This document shows positions 38,033 through 46,388 of a stretch of 64,000 bases of DNA, in pieces; the first letter of the stretch is position 1; every line of letters begins with the position of its first letter. The translations under genes and the position numbers were made by a program. The DNA is from Pararhizobium capsulatum DSM 1112. Its GTDB lineage: Bacteria; Pseudomonadota; Alphaproteobacteria; Rhizobiales; Rhizobiaceae. The notes beneath the pieces were generated by a model that was given only the letters and a program-made list of their open reading frames with translations, was not told the DNA's origin and made no database searches. The DNA is taken from positions 455,001 through 519,000 of the forward strand of contig NZ_JAUSVF010000001.1 in NCBI RefSeq assembly GCF_030814475.1, in the 5' to 3' direction.

Positions 38033-38751
38033 CCGGATGTCGCCTCGAAGTCTGCGTCGATGATGCCACCGGTGTCGATGCCGCCGTTGCCGGCGGCGCC
38101 GATCGCATCGAGCTTTGCGCGGCACTCGCGACCGGCGGCCTGACGCCGCCGCCGGGCCTGATGGCCTATGCGGCGCAAGCCCCTGTCCCTTCCTACGCGA
38201 TGATCCGCCCGCGAGCAGGCAGTTTCGTTTTCGATGCCGGCGAGATCGATATCATGCGATGGGATATTGATGCCGCCCGTACAGCGGGCCTTGCGGGTGT
38301 GGTGCTCGGGGCCAACCTGCCTGATGGGCGGCTGGACGCTGAATGCCTTCGGCAACTTGCCCACCACGCCGATAGCCTGGGGCTGACGCTGCACCGCGCC
38401 TTCGATCTCGTGCCGGATTTCCGCGATGCCGTCGATCTGGCAGTCGACATCAGCTGTGAGCGTATTCTGACCTCCGGCGGGGCGAAAACGGCGCTGGAAG
38501 GGATCGAGACGCTTGCCGAGATTGTTGAACACGCAGCCGGACGCATCTCGATCATGCCGGGTTCCGGTGTGTCGCTCGCCAATGCCGATCTCTTGCGGCA
38601 AAGGCTCGGCGTGACCGAACTGCATTCTTCCTGTTCGATTGTGGTGCGGGAAGAGGACAAGCGCCTGGTTTCGCTCGGCTTTGCCGGTAAAAGCACTCGT
38701 CGCACGGATGCGGCAACGGTTCGCGCCTTGAAGGAAAGCCTACGGGGATAA
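38029..38751 (+). CDS. cutC: CutC family protein
   Basis: 240 aa TIM-barrel protein of the CutC family: LEVCVDDATGVDAAVAGGADRIELCAALATGGLTPP at the N-terminus, MIRPRAGSFVF, LTLHRAFD, RILTSGG and IMPGSGVS are the conserved blocks. CutC was named for copper homeostasis, but the fold is enzyme-like. Here it is translationally coupled to a ROK sugar kinase and an amidase, next to nagA, with no copper genes in sight, so a role in amino-sugar or cell-wall metabolism is suggested. Confidence 0.92.
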   Translation: MTGCRLEVCVDDATGVDAAVAGGADRIELCAALATGGLTPPPGLMAYAAQAPVPSYAMIRPRAGSFVFDAGEIDIMRWDIDAARTAGLAGVVLGANLPDGRLDAECLRQLAHHADSLGLTLHRAFDLVPDFRDAVDLAVDISCERILTSGGAKTALEGIETLAEIVEHAAGRISIMPGSGVSLANADLLRQRLGVTELHSSCSIVVREEDKRLVSLGFAGKSTRRTDAATVRALKESLRG

Positions 38752-38773
38752 CCAGCCGCCAGAGACGGCTGGT
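38751..38773. terminator. Hairpin between convergent cutC and nagA operons
   Basis: ACCAGCCG (38751-38758) and CGGCTGGT (38766-38773) form an 8-bp stem with a 7-base loop, starting at the last base of the cutC stop codon and ending before the nagA stop. It has no T run. Its position between convergent genes suggests bidirectional termination or 3'-end protection. Confidence 0.5.
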
Positions 38774-38780
38774 CAGTCGT

Positions 38781-39938
38781 TCAGGCCGTATAGACGCACG
38801 TCCCGCCGATATAGGTGGCGGCCATATCGAGCTTCTCCGTCAGAACGACGAAATCGGCGTCGTAGCCGGCAGCAAGTCGGCCCTTGTGGTTATCCACCCG
38901 CATGGCTTCGGCGGCATAGGTTGAGCCCATGCGCAGCGCCTCGTCCAATGCAATTCCGAGCGTCTCGTGCACGAAACGAATGGACGACAGCATATCGATA
39001 TCGGCGCCGGCCAGCGTGCCGTCGGCAAGCGCCAGTCGCCCGTCCTTGCGGAAGATCTCGCGACCATTCAAGAAAAAGCCGGTCTGATCCGAACCGATCG
39101 TCGACATGGCGTCGGTGACGATGAAGATCCGTCCAGGGCCTTGTTTGGCGCGAAGAGCAGTTCGCATGCTGGCGGGATCGACATGGATGCCATCGGCGAT
39201 GATGCCGGCATAGAGGCTGCCGAGATCGAGCGTTGCCCCGACCACGCCGGGTTCGCGATTGCCGAGCTGGCTCATTGCGTTGAAAAGATGGGTGACCGTG
39301 CGCGCGCCAGCTTCGGCATAGGCCTTGATCGTCGCATACCCAACATCCGTATGGCCGAGGCTGACGATGATGCCGGTCTTGGCGAGGGCTGCAACCTGTT
39401 CAATTGTCGTGTTTTCCGGGGCAACCGTCACCATCAGGCCTTCGAAAGCGCCAGCACAGGCGAGCATGGCTTGAAGATCGGCATCTTCCATCGGGCGGAT
39501 CAGCGACGGATCATGCACACCCTTGCGGGCAACGGAGAGATGCGGGCCTTCGATATGCAGGCCGAGAAAGCCCGGCACACCCGCTTTTACCGCTTCGATG
39601 CCGGCTGCGATTGTCTTCGCGCGGATTTCGAACGTATCGGTGATCAGCGTCGGCAGAAGCGCGGTCGTGCCGAATTTCGCGTGTGCTGCGCAAATCTGCC
39701 GGATCGCATCGACATCCTGCTGATGGTTGAGCAGCACGCCGCCGCCGCCATTGACCTGCAGGTCGATAAAGCCGGGTACGATCAGCTTGCCGTCGGCAGC
39801 GATCGTCCCTGCTCCGGCGGGTGGAGCGGCGTCAGAGATATCGACGACCTTGCCGCCGTCGAGCAGCAGAGCCTTGCCATTGTGCCATGTGTCTCCATCG
39901 AAAACGCGGGCGCCGGTGATTGCGGTCTGAGCGCTCAT
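38781..39938 (-). CDS. nagA: N-acetylglucosamine-6-phosphate deacetylase
   Basis: 385 aa amidohydrolase that converts GlcNAc-6-phosphate to glucosamine-6-phosphate and acetate. Blocks visible: VPGFIDLQVNGGGG, FLGLHIEGPHLS (metal-binding Glu), SLGHTDV and THLFNAMSQ (metal-binding His residues), IADGIHVDP, and VTDAMSTIGSDQTGF with the catalytic Asp. It overlaps the SIS isomerase gene (ATGA) and is last in the minus-strand operon kinase-regulator-isomerase-nagA. Confidence 0.95.
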   Translation of the reverse strand: MSAQTAITGARVFDGDTWHNGKALLLDGGKVVDISDAAPPAGAGTIAADGKLIVPGFIDLQVNGGGGVLLNHQQDVDAIRQICAAHAKFGTTALLPTLITDTFEIRAKTIAAGIEAVKAGVPGFLGLHIEGPHLSVARKGVHDPSLIRPMEDADLQAMLACAGAFEGLMVTVAPENTTIEQVAALAKTGIIVSLGHTDVGYATIKAYAEAGARTVTHLFNAMSQLGNREPGVVGATLDLGSLYAGIIADGIHVDPASMRTALRAKQGPGRIFIVTDAMSTIGSDQTGFFLNGREIFRKDGRLALADGTLAGADIDMLSSIRFVHETLGIALDEALRMGSTYAAEAMRVDNHKGRLAAGYDADFVVLTEKLDMAATYIGGTCVYTA

Positions 39939-40957
39939 CTCGTCTCCGTCACTTTTTTCAGCGCCACCGGCGCATCGGGATTGAGACCGCGCGAGCGCGA
40001 CCAGGATTCGACGAAGCCATAAAATGGCAGGATCAGCGTCAGCGCATCGGTAATCGGGTGGCCGGTCTCAACGAAAGGCAGCGTCTTTGCGGTCTTGAGC
40101 TTCGAGGACGTCGCAAAGGCGAGCGCCCCTTTCGCACCGAGGCCATCAACGATGCCGACCACCGAATCTTCCGCAGCATCACGCGCGGCAAGGCCGATGA
40201 CAGGGAAGCGGCGCTCGACCAACGCCACCGGACCATGCAGCACTTCGGCGGCCGAATAGGCTTCTGCGTGCATGCCGGAGGTTTCCTTGAACTTCAACGC
40301 CGCCTCGCTGGCAATGGCCAGCGCAGGGCCGCGGCCGAGCATATAAAGCGATTCCGCCTCGCCGAGATTGTCGGCAAGCAGATGCCAATCCAGCTTCACG
40401 GCCTTTTCGAAATGACCGGGCAAAGCGGCGACCGCTGTGCGCAGGCCTCCGTCGTTTGTCCATTCCGCGAGGATCGCAAGGCCGGCAACGATAGAGTTCA
40501 CATAGGACTTGGTGGCAGCGACGGCGAGCTCCGGGCCTGCCTGGATATCGAGTGGATGGGTGCTCGCGTCGGAAATGGGCGACGGCAGCGTGTTGGTGAG
40601 CGCAATCGTCACGGCGCCAGCCTTGGTGGCCGCTTCTGCCATGGCGACGATGTCGGGGCTCTTGCCGGATTGCGAGATCGCGATGGACGCAGCGCTGGCG
40701 AGCTGCATCTTGGCGCCATAGATGGAAGCGAGCGATGGGCCGAGCGAGGCCACGGGTAGGCCGGTTGAAAGCTCGATCGCATATTTCAGGAAAAGCGCCG
40801 CATGGTCGGAAGAACCGCGGGCGATCGTCACCAGGAAAGCCGGGTTCTTTTCGCGCAGTGCAGCGCCCGCCTTGCGAATAGCGTCGCTCGAGCGGTCCAG
40901 CAGTCGTGCCGTCGCTTCAGGGATTTCGTCGATTTCGCGCCGCATATTGGTCTGCAT
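39935..40957 (-). CDS. SIS-domain aminosugar isomerase/deaminase (GlmS C-domain/NagB-II type)
   Basis: 340 aa with two SIS domains and no glutaminase domain. N-terminal MRREIDEIPEATARLL, then FLVTIARGSSDHAALFLKYAIE and AISQSGKSPDIVAM (sugar-phosphate loops), SYVNSIVAGLAILAEW, GRGPALAIASEAALKFKETSGMHAEAYSAAEVLHGP (catalytic Glu and His region). Such proteins act as glucosamine-6-phosphate deaminases (NagB-II), taking the product of NagA to fructose-6-phosphate and ammonia. The start lies 22 bases after the regulator gene. Confidence 0.9.
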   Translation of the reverse strand: MQTNMRREIDEIPEATARLLDRSSDAIRKAGAALREKNPAFLVTIARGSSDHAALFLKYAIELSTGLPVASLGPSLASIYGAKMQLASAASIAISQSGKSPDIVAMAEAATKAGAVTIALTNTLPSPISDASTHPLDIQAGPELAVAATKSYVNSIVAGLAILAEWTNDGGLRTAVAALPGHFEKAVKLDWHLLADNLGEAESLYMLGRGPALAIASEAALKFKETSGMHAEAYSAAEVLHGPVALVERRFPVIGLAARDAAEDSVVGIVDGLGAKGALAFATSSKLKTAKTLPFVETGHPITDALTLILPFYGFVESWSRSRGLNPDAPVALKKVTETR

Positions 40958-40979
40958 GATCGTTTCTCTTTCTCGGGTA

Positions 40980-41744
40980 TCAGGAGTCCGAAAGGGTCAG
41001 TTCGGCGACGAAGTCATAGGCGTCGCCGCGATAGAGCGAACGGGTGAATTCCACCACCCGGCCGGAGGCAAGGTAGGAAATGCGTTCGATGGAAAGGCTG
41101 GCCGAACCCACGGCAACGCCCAGCATGGCTGCGTCCGGGTCCTTGAGGGCGCAGGCCGAAATCCGCTGCACCGCTCGCGTCGGCCGCGACCGTGTCTTGT
41201 CGAGTTCCGCGTAAAGCGAGGAGGTGACGCGCGTGGGGTCCGGCAGGAATTCGGCGGAAATGCTGGCGCGCTCGATCGCAAGGGGAAGATCGTCGGCGAT
41301 GCGCAGCCGCCCGAGCCGGGCGACGAGGCCATCAGCCGGCAGGCCGAGTGTCATGATCTCGTCCGGTGAGGGCTGGAACAGCCCGCGCTCGATCCACTGT
41401 GCCCGCGTGTTAAGGCCGCGCCGCGCCATGTCCTCGGTAAAGGAGGTGAGGCGCGACAGCGATTGCTGTACGCGACTGACCGGCTTGACGACAAACGTAC
41501 CGGAGCCGTGACGGCGAACGAGCAGTCCATCGCGCACGAGATCGTCCACGGCTTTGCGCACGGTGACACGGCTGATATTGGCGTAGTCTGCAAGATCGCG
41601 CTCCGGCGGCAGGGCATCGCCGTGATTGAGCTTGCCCGACAGGATCGCGTCTTCCAGCGATTGCCGGAGTTTCAGATAGAGTGGGCCGGAACCGCCGGCC
41701 TGCAGTCCCTCCAGCGGAAGGATCGCCTGGAGATGCTGGGTCAT
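40980..41744 (-). CDS. GntR/HutC-type (UTRA) regulator, NagR-like
   Basis: 254 aa. Winged helix (about 18-85): LYLKLRQSLEDAILSGKLNHGDALPPERDLADYANISRVTVRKAVDDLVRDGLLVRRHGSGTFV. The UTRA ligand domain (about 95-245) has LTSFTEDMARRG, GLPADGLVARLGRLRIADDLPLAIERASI and the C-terminal VEFTRSLYRGDAYDFVAEL. NagR/YvoA proteins of this type sense GlcN-6-P or GlcNAc-6-P. The start overlaps the kinase stop (ATGA). The paired operator-like sites at 42646-42794 are its probable targets. Confidence 0.9.
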   Translation of the reverse strand: MTQHLQAILPLEGLQAGGSGPLYLKLRQSLEDAILSGKLNHGDALPPERDLADYANISRVTVRKAVDDLVRDGLLVRRHGSGTFVVKPVSRVQQSLSRLTSFTEDMARRGLNTRAQWIERGLFQPSPDEIMTLGLPADGLVARLGRLRIADDLPLAIERASISAEFLPDPTRVTSSLYAELDKTRSRPTRAVQRISACALKDPDAAMLGVAVGSASLSIERISYLASGRVVEFTRSLYRGDAYDFVAELTLSDS

Positions 41745-42625
41745 GAAAGTACCTCCGCATCGGTGACGAAACGCTTTGTCGCTAGCGCCACAGAACCGGT
41801 CAACGCATCGGCTTCAGATTCGGCAAACAAGGGCTGGTGTCGATCCGCAAGCCAGGGACGATAGAATGGCGCCAGGCCACCCAGCAGGCAGATGCGGCGG
41901 CTTCCGCGGGAGACAACGACGTCGAGTGCTTCATCGATCGTCTGGGTTGAGGCCTTCAGCAGTGCGACCGCAACCGGATCGTGGCGTTCGGCATGGGCAA
42001 AGACCTTCGGCGCATAGCGACCGAACTCGCCCGGATGCGCAAGGCGCGCAAATTCGACGATATCACGCGGATCGTTGTTGAATTCAGCCATAACCTCGTC
42101 GGTCAGCGGCGACGTGGGGTGTATGCCGTCATAGGCAAGCAGGCTTTCCTGCAGCAGGGCATGACCGAGCCGGCCGCCACTGCCGAGATCGCCGACCTTG
42201 AAGCCCCAGCCGCCGATATAGGAGACATCACCGCCGATGCGGGAGATATAGATACTGCCGGTGCCGAGGATGGCGACCGCGCCGTCGAGGTCGCCAAGCG
42301 CACCCTGCAGCGCAATCAGGCCATCGGATTCGATGTCGGCACGGGCAAAGGGCAGCCGCTCTTTTACATAGTGTACGGCCTCGCCCACATTGCTGCCGGC
42401 AACGCCGACCAGCGCATCCGTGGTGGTGAAACATTCGGGATCGAGGCCCGCATCTTCGAACGCCGCTTTTGCCGCGCCGATAATGTGGACAAGCGCGGTG
42501 TCGGGGTCCGTCAGGATGTTGGCTGCGCCGCTTTTTCCGCGACCAAGGATACGGCCATCCGCGCCGGCAAGAGCGGCACGGCAACTCGTTCCGCCGCCGT
42601 CGATTCCGATAATGTAGTGTGGCAT
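41741..42625 (-). CDS. BadF/BadG/BcrA-type N-acetylglucosamine/MurNAc kinase
   Basis: 294 aa ASKHA-fold kinase. IGIDGGGTSCRAALAG (phosphate 1), GVAGSN, GTGSIYISRIGGD (phosphate 2), GWGFKVGDLGSGGRLGHALLQ and LLGGLAPFY (adenosine motif). This is the eukaryote-type GlcNAc kinase group, which includes MurK, phosphorylating both GlcNAc and MurNAc. ATG 42623-42625 is preceded by CCGGAGG. It opens the operon kinase-nagR-SIS-nagA and is divergent from murQ, so MurNAc is a likely substrate alongside GlcNAc. Confidence 0.88.
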   Translation of the reverse strand: MPHYIIGIDGGGTSCRAALAGADGRILGRGKSGAANILTDPDTALVHIIGAAKAAFEDAGLDPECFTTTDALVGVAGSNVGEAVHYVKERLPFARADIESDGLIALQGALGDLDGAVAILGTGSIYISRIGGDVSYIGGWGFKVGDLGSGGRLGHALLQESLLAYDGIHPTSPLTDEVMAEFNNDPRDIVEFARLAHPGEFGRYAPKVFAHAERHDPVAVALLKASTQTIDEALDVVVSRGSRRICLLGGLAPFYRPWLADRHQPLFAESEADALTGSVALATKRFVTDAEVLS

Positions 42626-42645
42626 GGATACCTCCGGAAAAAAGC

Positions 42646-42794
42646 ATACCAAAAAAATACCATTAACCAAGCAAAATTCTCGATTTTCACAAAATCAAAG
42701 TTAATTGGCTGAATTTTATGTATAATTTTTCCGATACTATTTTTTCTTCGACTGCCTATTAATTTTTCCTAGACAATTGGTATTTTTTTGGCAT
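42646..42794. promoter_or_regulatory. Divergent promoter region with paired inverted operator-like sites
   Basis: ATACCAAAAAAATACCATT (42646-42664) and, inverted, AATTGGTATTTTTTTGGCAT (42775-42794) agree at about 17 of 20 positions. One lies next to the kinase start and the other 27 bases before murQ. The whole intergenic region is markedly AT-rich. NagR-type GntR regulators bind TGGTAT-containing dyads, so both operons are probably controlled together by the adjacent regulator. Confidence 0.55.
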
Positions 42795-42821
42795 TAATTT
42801 GCCACAGAGGAGTTTGAGAGT

Positions 42822-43724
42822 ATGCCGTCTGTGAAAACCGAAGAGTGTCATGACAAGGCAATCGGCCTGGATGTAGCCCATCCGGCGATAGTTTTGCGCC
42901 TTCTGGCGTCGGGTCAGCAGGCCGCGGCCAAGGTTGTCGACGACGCGATCGAAAGCATCGCCGCTGCGGCAGAAATTGCAGCCGAGGTGCTCTCGGCCGG
43001 TGGTCGTCTTGCCTATGCAGGTGCGGGTAGCTCCGGCCTGATGGCGATGGCGGATGCGCTTGAGCTTCCGGGCACCTATGGCATCGCCCATGACAAGATC
43101 GTCGTGCTGCTCGCTGGTGGTGCCGCAAGCCTGACGGATCTTGCCGGCGGTTATGAGGACGATATCGAGCTTGCCCGTAACGATGTGATCAATGCCGGGA
43201 TCGGCAAGGGCGATTGTCTCGTTGCGGTCTCAGCCAGCGGTTCCACGCCCTATGCGCTGGCGGCGCTGGAGGAAGCGCGCAGCCGCGGCGCCCGCGTCAT
43301 CGGGATGGCCAACAATCCGGGTGCGGCGCTGTTTGCGGACGCCGAGGTCTCGATCCTTCTGCAGACACCGCCGGAAGTTGTTTCAGGCTCGACGCGCATG
43401 GGTGCGGGCACGGCGCAGAAGATCGCCTTCAACATGTTTTCGACGCTGGTCGGCATTCAGCTCGGCCACGTCTATGACGGCCACATGGTCAATCTCAAGG
43501 CCGACAACATCAAGCTGCGCGGCCGCGCGGTGCGCATCGTGTCGGATATCGCCGGTATCGGGTCAACCGAGGCCGGACATCATCTCAATACTGCATCGGG
43601 TTCGGTCAAGATCGCCATTCTGCTTGCTGCTGGGGCAGACACGGTGGCGGCTGCGCAAGCAGCGCTTGACGGTGCACGGCAAAACCTGCGCAAGGCTCTT
43701 GAGGTCTTCGCATCGCAGGGCTAG
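42822..43724 (+). CDS. murQ: N-acetylmuramic acid 6-phosphate etherase
   Basis: 300 aa SIS-fold lyase that splits the lactyl ether of MurNAc-6-phosphate to GlcNAc-6-phosphate and D-lactate. Conserved: the N-terminal TEECHDKAIGLDVAHPAIVLRLL, GRLAYAGAGSSGLMAMADALELPGTYG (Glu of the catalytic pair), AGGYEDDIELA (second Glu), AVSASGSTPYALAALEEA and PPEVVSGSTRMGAGTAQKIAFNM. GAGGAG lies upstream of the ATG. With the divergent kinase and NagA it gives a full route from MurNAc to glucosamine-6-phosphate. Confidence 0.94.
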   Translation: MPSVKTEECHDKAIGLDVAHPAIVLRLLASGQQAAAKVVDDAIESIAAAAEIAAEVLSAGGRLAYAGAGSSGLMAMADALELPGTYGIAHDKIVVLLAGGAASLTDLAGGYEDDIELARNDVINAGIGKGDCLVAVSASGSTPYALAALEEARSRGARVIGMANNPGAALFADAEVSILLQTPPEVVSGSTRMGAGTAQKIAFNMFSTLVGIQLGHVYDGHMVNLKADNIKLRGRAVRIVSDIAGIGSTEAGHHLNTASGSVKIAILLAAGADTVAAAQAALDGARQNLRKALEVFASQG

Positions 43725-43775
43725 CGCTCCGCCGGTCTGCCGGCCGGATGCTCTGGCTTGAAAACGACGTGATCC

Positions 43776-43795
43776 TGCGCGCCCGCTAGCGCGCA
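43776..43795 (+). other. Intercistronic hairpin between murQ and the binding-protein gene
   Basis: TGCGCGC (43776-43782), loop CCGCTA, GCGCGCA (43789-43795). It lies 60 bases before the binding-protein start in the same transcript and is likely an RNA-stability or processing element separating murQ from the highly expressed transporter gene. No T run follows. Confidence 0.45.
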
Positions 43796-43855
43796 AGGTC
43801 AGGAAGACTGGGTTCCAAAACGCGCCAAGCCGGCGCTTATAAAAGGGAGAACGTA

Positions 43856-45115
43856 ATGACCCGCACTACCCTAAAAGGTCTGCTGCTTGCGACCAGCATC
43901 CTCGGCTCCGCCGGGCTGGCCCACGCAGAAGACGTGACGCTGACCATCGAAAGCTGGCGCAACGACGACCTGTCGATCTGGCAGGAAAAACTGATCCCGG
44001 CGTTTGAAGCCAAGAACCCTGGCATCAAGGTTGTTTTCGCACCGACCGCGCCGACTGAATACAACGCCGCGCTGAACGCCAAGCTCGATGCCGGCACGGC
44101 AGGCGACCTCGTCACCTGCCGTCCGTTCGATGCCTCGCTTGAGCTCTACAACAAGAAGCATCTTGCTGACCTGACCGGTCTTGCGGGCATGGAGAACTTC
44201 TCCCCCGTCGCCAAGTCCGCCTGGACGACGGACGATGGTGCAGCGACCTTCTGCGTGCCGATGGCCTCGGTTATTCATGGCTTCATCTACAACAAGGACG
44301 CCTTCGACAAGCTGGGCATCGCAATCCCGGCAACCGAAGCCGATTTCTTTGCAGCTCTCGACAAGATCAAGGCTGACGGCACCTACATCCCGCTCGCCAT
44401 GGGCACGAAGGATCTCTGGGAAGCTGCAACCATGGGCTACCAGAACATCGGCCCGACCTACTGGAAGGGTGAAGAAGGCCGCTCCGCTCTGATCAAGGGC
44501 GAGCAGAAGCTGACCGACGCCGACTGGGTCGAGCCCTACAAGGTTCTCGCCAAGTGGAAGGATTACCTCGGCGACGGTTTCGAAGCCCAGACCTATCCGG
44601 ACAGCCAGAACCTCTTCACGCTCGGCCGCGCTGCGATCTATCCGGCTGGCTCATGGGAAATCGGCCTGTTCAACAGCCAGGCAGACTTCAAGATGGGCGC
44701 CTTCCCGCCGCCGGTTAAGACCGCTGGCGACACCTGCTACATCTCAGACCACAACGACATCGGTGTCGGCCTGAACGCCAAGAGCGCCCATGCGGAAGAA
44801 GCCAAGAAGCTTCTGTCCTGGATCGCTTCGCCAGAATTCGCCGATATCTACGCCAACTCGCTGCCGGGCTTCTTCAGCCTGAACTCGACGGCGGTAAAGA
44901 TGGCCGATCCGCTCGCTCAGGAATTCGTATCCTGGCGCGAAAAGTGCAAGCCGACGATCCGCTCGACCTACCAGATCCTGTCGCGCGGCACGCCGAACCT
45001 CGAAAACGAGACCTGGGTCGAATCCGCCAACGTGATCAACGGTACGGATACGCCGGAAGCTGCTGGCGAAAAGCTGCAGAAGGGTCTCGACAGCTGGTAC
45101 AAGCCTGCGAAGTAA
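43856..45115 (+). CDS. Sugar ABC transporter substrate-binding protein
   Basis: 419 aa periplasmic binding protein (SBP_bac_1, CUT1 family). Signal peptide LKGLLLATSILGSAGLAHA with cleavage before EDVTLTIESWRND, then the family strand KLIPAFEAKNPGIKVVFAP. GAAIYPAGSWEIG-like RAAIYPAGSWEIGLFN and SLPGFFSLNSTAVKM near the end also fit. GGGAG precedes the ATG. Downstream of murQ and before two permeases, so the ligand is probably an amino sugar or peptidoglycan/chitin fragment; not decided by sequence. Confidence 0.9.
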   Translation: MTRTTLKGLLLATSILGSAGLAHAEDVTLTIESWRNDDLSIWQEKLIPAFEAKNPGIKVVFAPTAPTEYNAALNAKLDAGTAGDLVTCRPFDASLELYNKKHLADLTGLAGMENFSPVAKSAWTTDDGAATFCVPMASVIHGFIYNKDAFDKLGIAIPATEADFFAALDKIKADGTYIPLAMGTKDLWEAATMGYQNIGPTYWKGEEGRSALIKGEQKLTDADWVEPYKVLAKWKDYLGDGFEAQTYPDSQNLFTLGRAAIYPAGSWEIGLFNSQADFKMGAFPPPVKTAGDTCYISDHNDIGVGLNAKSAHAEEAKKLLSWIASPEFADIYANSLPGFFSLNSTAVKMADPLAQEFVSWREKCKPTIRSTYQILSRGTPNLENETWVESANVINGTDTPEAAGEKLQKGLDSWYKPAK

Positions 45116-45133
45116 TGTTCGGGTCGGGGGCAT

Positions 45134-45248
45134 TGCCCCTCACCTTAGCCCTCTCCCCGCAAGCGGGGAGAGGCGACTACAGAGTCCAGTGGCTTCTCCC
45201 TTCTCCCCGCTCGCGGGGAGAAGGTGCCCGAAGGGCGGATGAGGGGCA
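45134..45248. repeat. RIME-like palindromic intergenic repeat
   Basis: 115 bp bounded by perfect 9-bp terminal inverted repeats TGCCCCTCA (45134-45142) and TGAGGGGCA (45240-45248). Inside are two perfect palindromes, CCTCTCCCCGC/GCGGGGAGAGG (45150-45173) and CTTCTCCCCGC/GCGGGGAGAAG (45200-45223). This is the structure of the Rhizobium-specific intergenic mosaic element (RIME1). It lies between the binding-protein and first permease genes. Bases 45249-45426, up to the permease, show nothing further. Confidence 0.8.
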
Positions 45249-45426
45249 GCATCTGGCACGCACAAAAAAGCAAAGCGTGCTGCCGAAAATATGTAATCTG
45301 AAATCGTAAGCGTGGGCGGCAAGAAACTGCCGTAGAGCGTGCGCGGTGCAAACCGCTGGCGCAAGCACTTCGCTTATCGCAGATAATTGATGAAATAGAG
45401 AACAAACCGGTCGGAGCGGCAGAGCC

Positions 45427-46377
45427 ATGAGCAGCGCCACATTTTCTGAAGACGAAATGAAGATCGTGCCCCGCGCCCGGCGCTGGCACATCGCTGTCTT
45501 CCTGTTGCCGGCCTTTCTTGTTTACACGGCAGTCATGATCCTGCCGCTCGTCGAGACGCTCAGGCTTTCGCTGTTCAATACCGTCGACGGGCAGTCCATC
45601 TTCGTGGGCGTCAGCAATTTCGAGGTTCTGTTTGGCGAGGAGCGCTGGGCGCATGATTTCTGGAATGCGCTGAAGAACAACACCATCTTCTTCGCGATCC
45701 ACATGCTGGTCCAGAACCCGCTCGGTATCGCGCTTGCTGCCATGCTGTCGATCCCGAAACTCCGGCTCGCGGCTTTCTACCGCACGGCGATCTTCCTGCC
45801 GACGCTGCTGTCCTTCGTCATCGTCGGTTTCATCTGGAAACTGATCCTGTCGCCGATCTGGGGCATCACCCCGTTCTTCATGGACCTCGTCGGCCTCAAA
45901 TCCCTCTTTGGCCCCTGGCTCGGCAAGCCGGGTTCGGCGCTGATCACGGTGTCGCTGATTTCGGTTTGGCAAAATGTCGGCATCCCCATGATGTTGATCT
46001 ATGCAGCACTTCTCAACATCCCCGATGAAGTTATCGAAGCTGCCGAATGCGACGGCATTACCGGCTGGGCGCAGTTCTGGAAGATCAAGCTGCCGCTGGT
46101 GCTGCCGGCGATCGGCATGGTCTCGATCCTGACCTTCGTCGGCAATTTCAACGCCTTCGACCTGATCTACACGGTGCAGGGCGCCCTTGCGGGGCCGGAC
46201 GGTTCCACGGATATCCTCGGCACGCTGCTTTACCGCACCTTCTTCGGGTTCCAGCTTCAGCTTGGCGACCGTTCGATGGGCGCAACGATTGCGACCGTGA
46301 TGTTCCTGATCATCCTCGCCGGTGTCTCGTTTTATCTGTTTACCATCCAGCGGCGTATCCGCCGCTACCAGTTCTGA
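45427..46377 (+). CDS. Sugar ABC transporter permease (MalF-like, CUT1)
   Basis: 316 aa with six transmembrane segments: WHIAVFLLPAFLVYTAVMILPLVETLRLSLFN at the N-terminus, LGIALAAMLSIPKLRLAAFYRTAIFLPTLLSFVIVGFIWKLIL, and the EAA coupling motif EAAECDGITGWAQFWKIKLPLVLPA. It forms the channel with the next permease. GGAG lies 14 bases upstream of the ATG. The RIME-like element separates it from the binding-protein gene. Confidence 0.93.
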   Translation: MSSATFSEDEMKIVPRARRWHIAVFLLPAFLVYTAVMILPLVETLRLSLFNTVDGQSIFVGVSNFEVLFGEERWAHDFWNALKNNTIFFAIHMLVQNPLGIALAAMLSIPKLRLAAFYRTAIFLPTLLSFVIVGFIWKLILSPIWGITPFFMDLVGLKSLFGPWLGKPGSALITVSLISVWQNVGIPMMLIYAALLNIPDEVIEAAECDGITGWAQFWKIKLPLVLPAIGMVSILTFVGNFNAFDLIYTVQGALAGPDGSTDILGTLLYRTFFGFQLQLGDRSMGATIATVMFLIILAGVSFYLFTIQRRIRRYQF

Positions 46378-46388
46378 GGAGGCCCGAG

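Noticed and set aside
37115..38751. One long frame running from the ROK gene into cutC
   Set aside because: The upstream part is a shadow frame of the ROK kinase; CutC aligns from the ATG at 38029, which overlaps the kinase stop in the usual coupled way.
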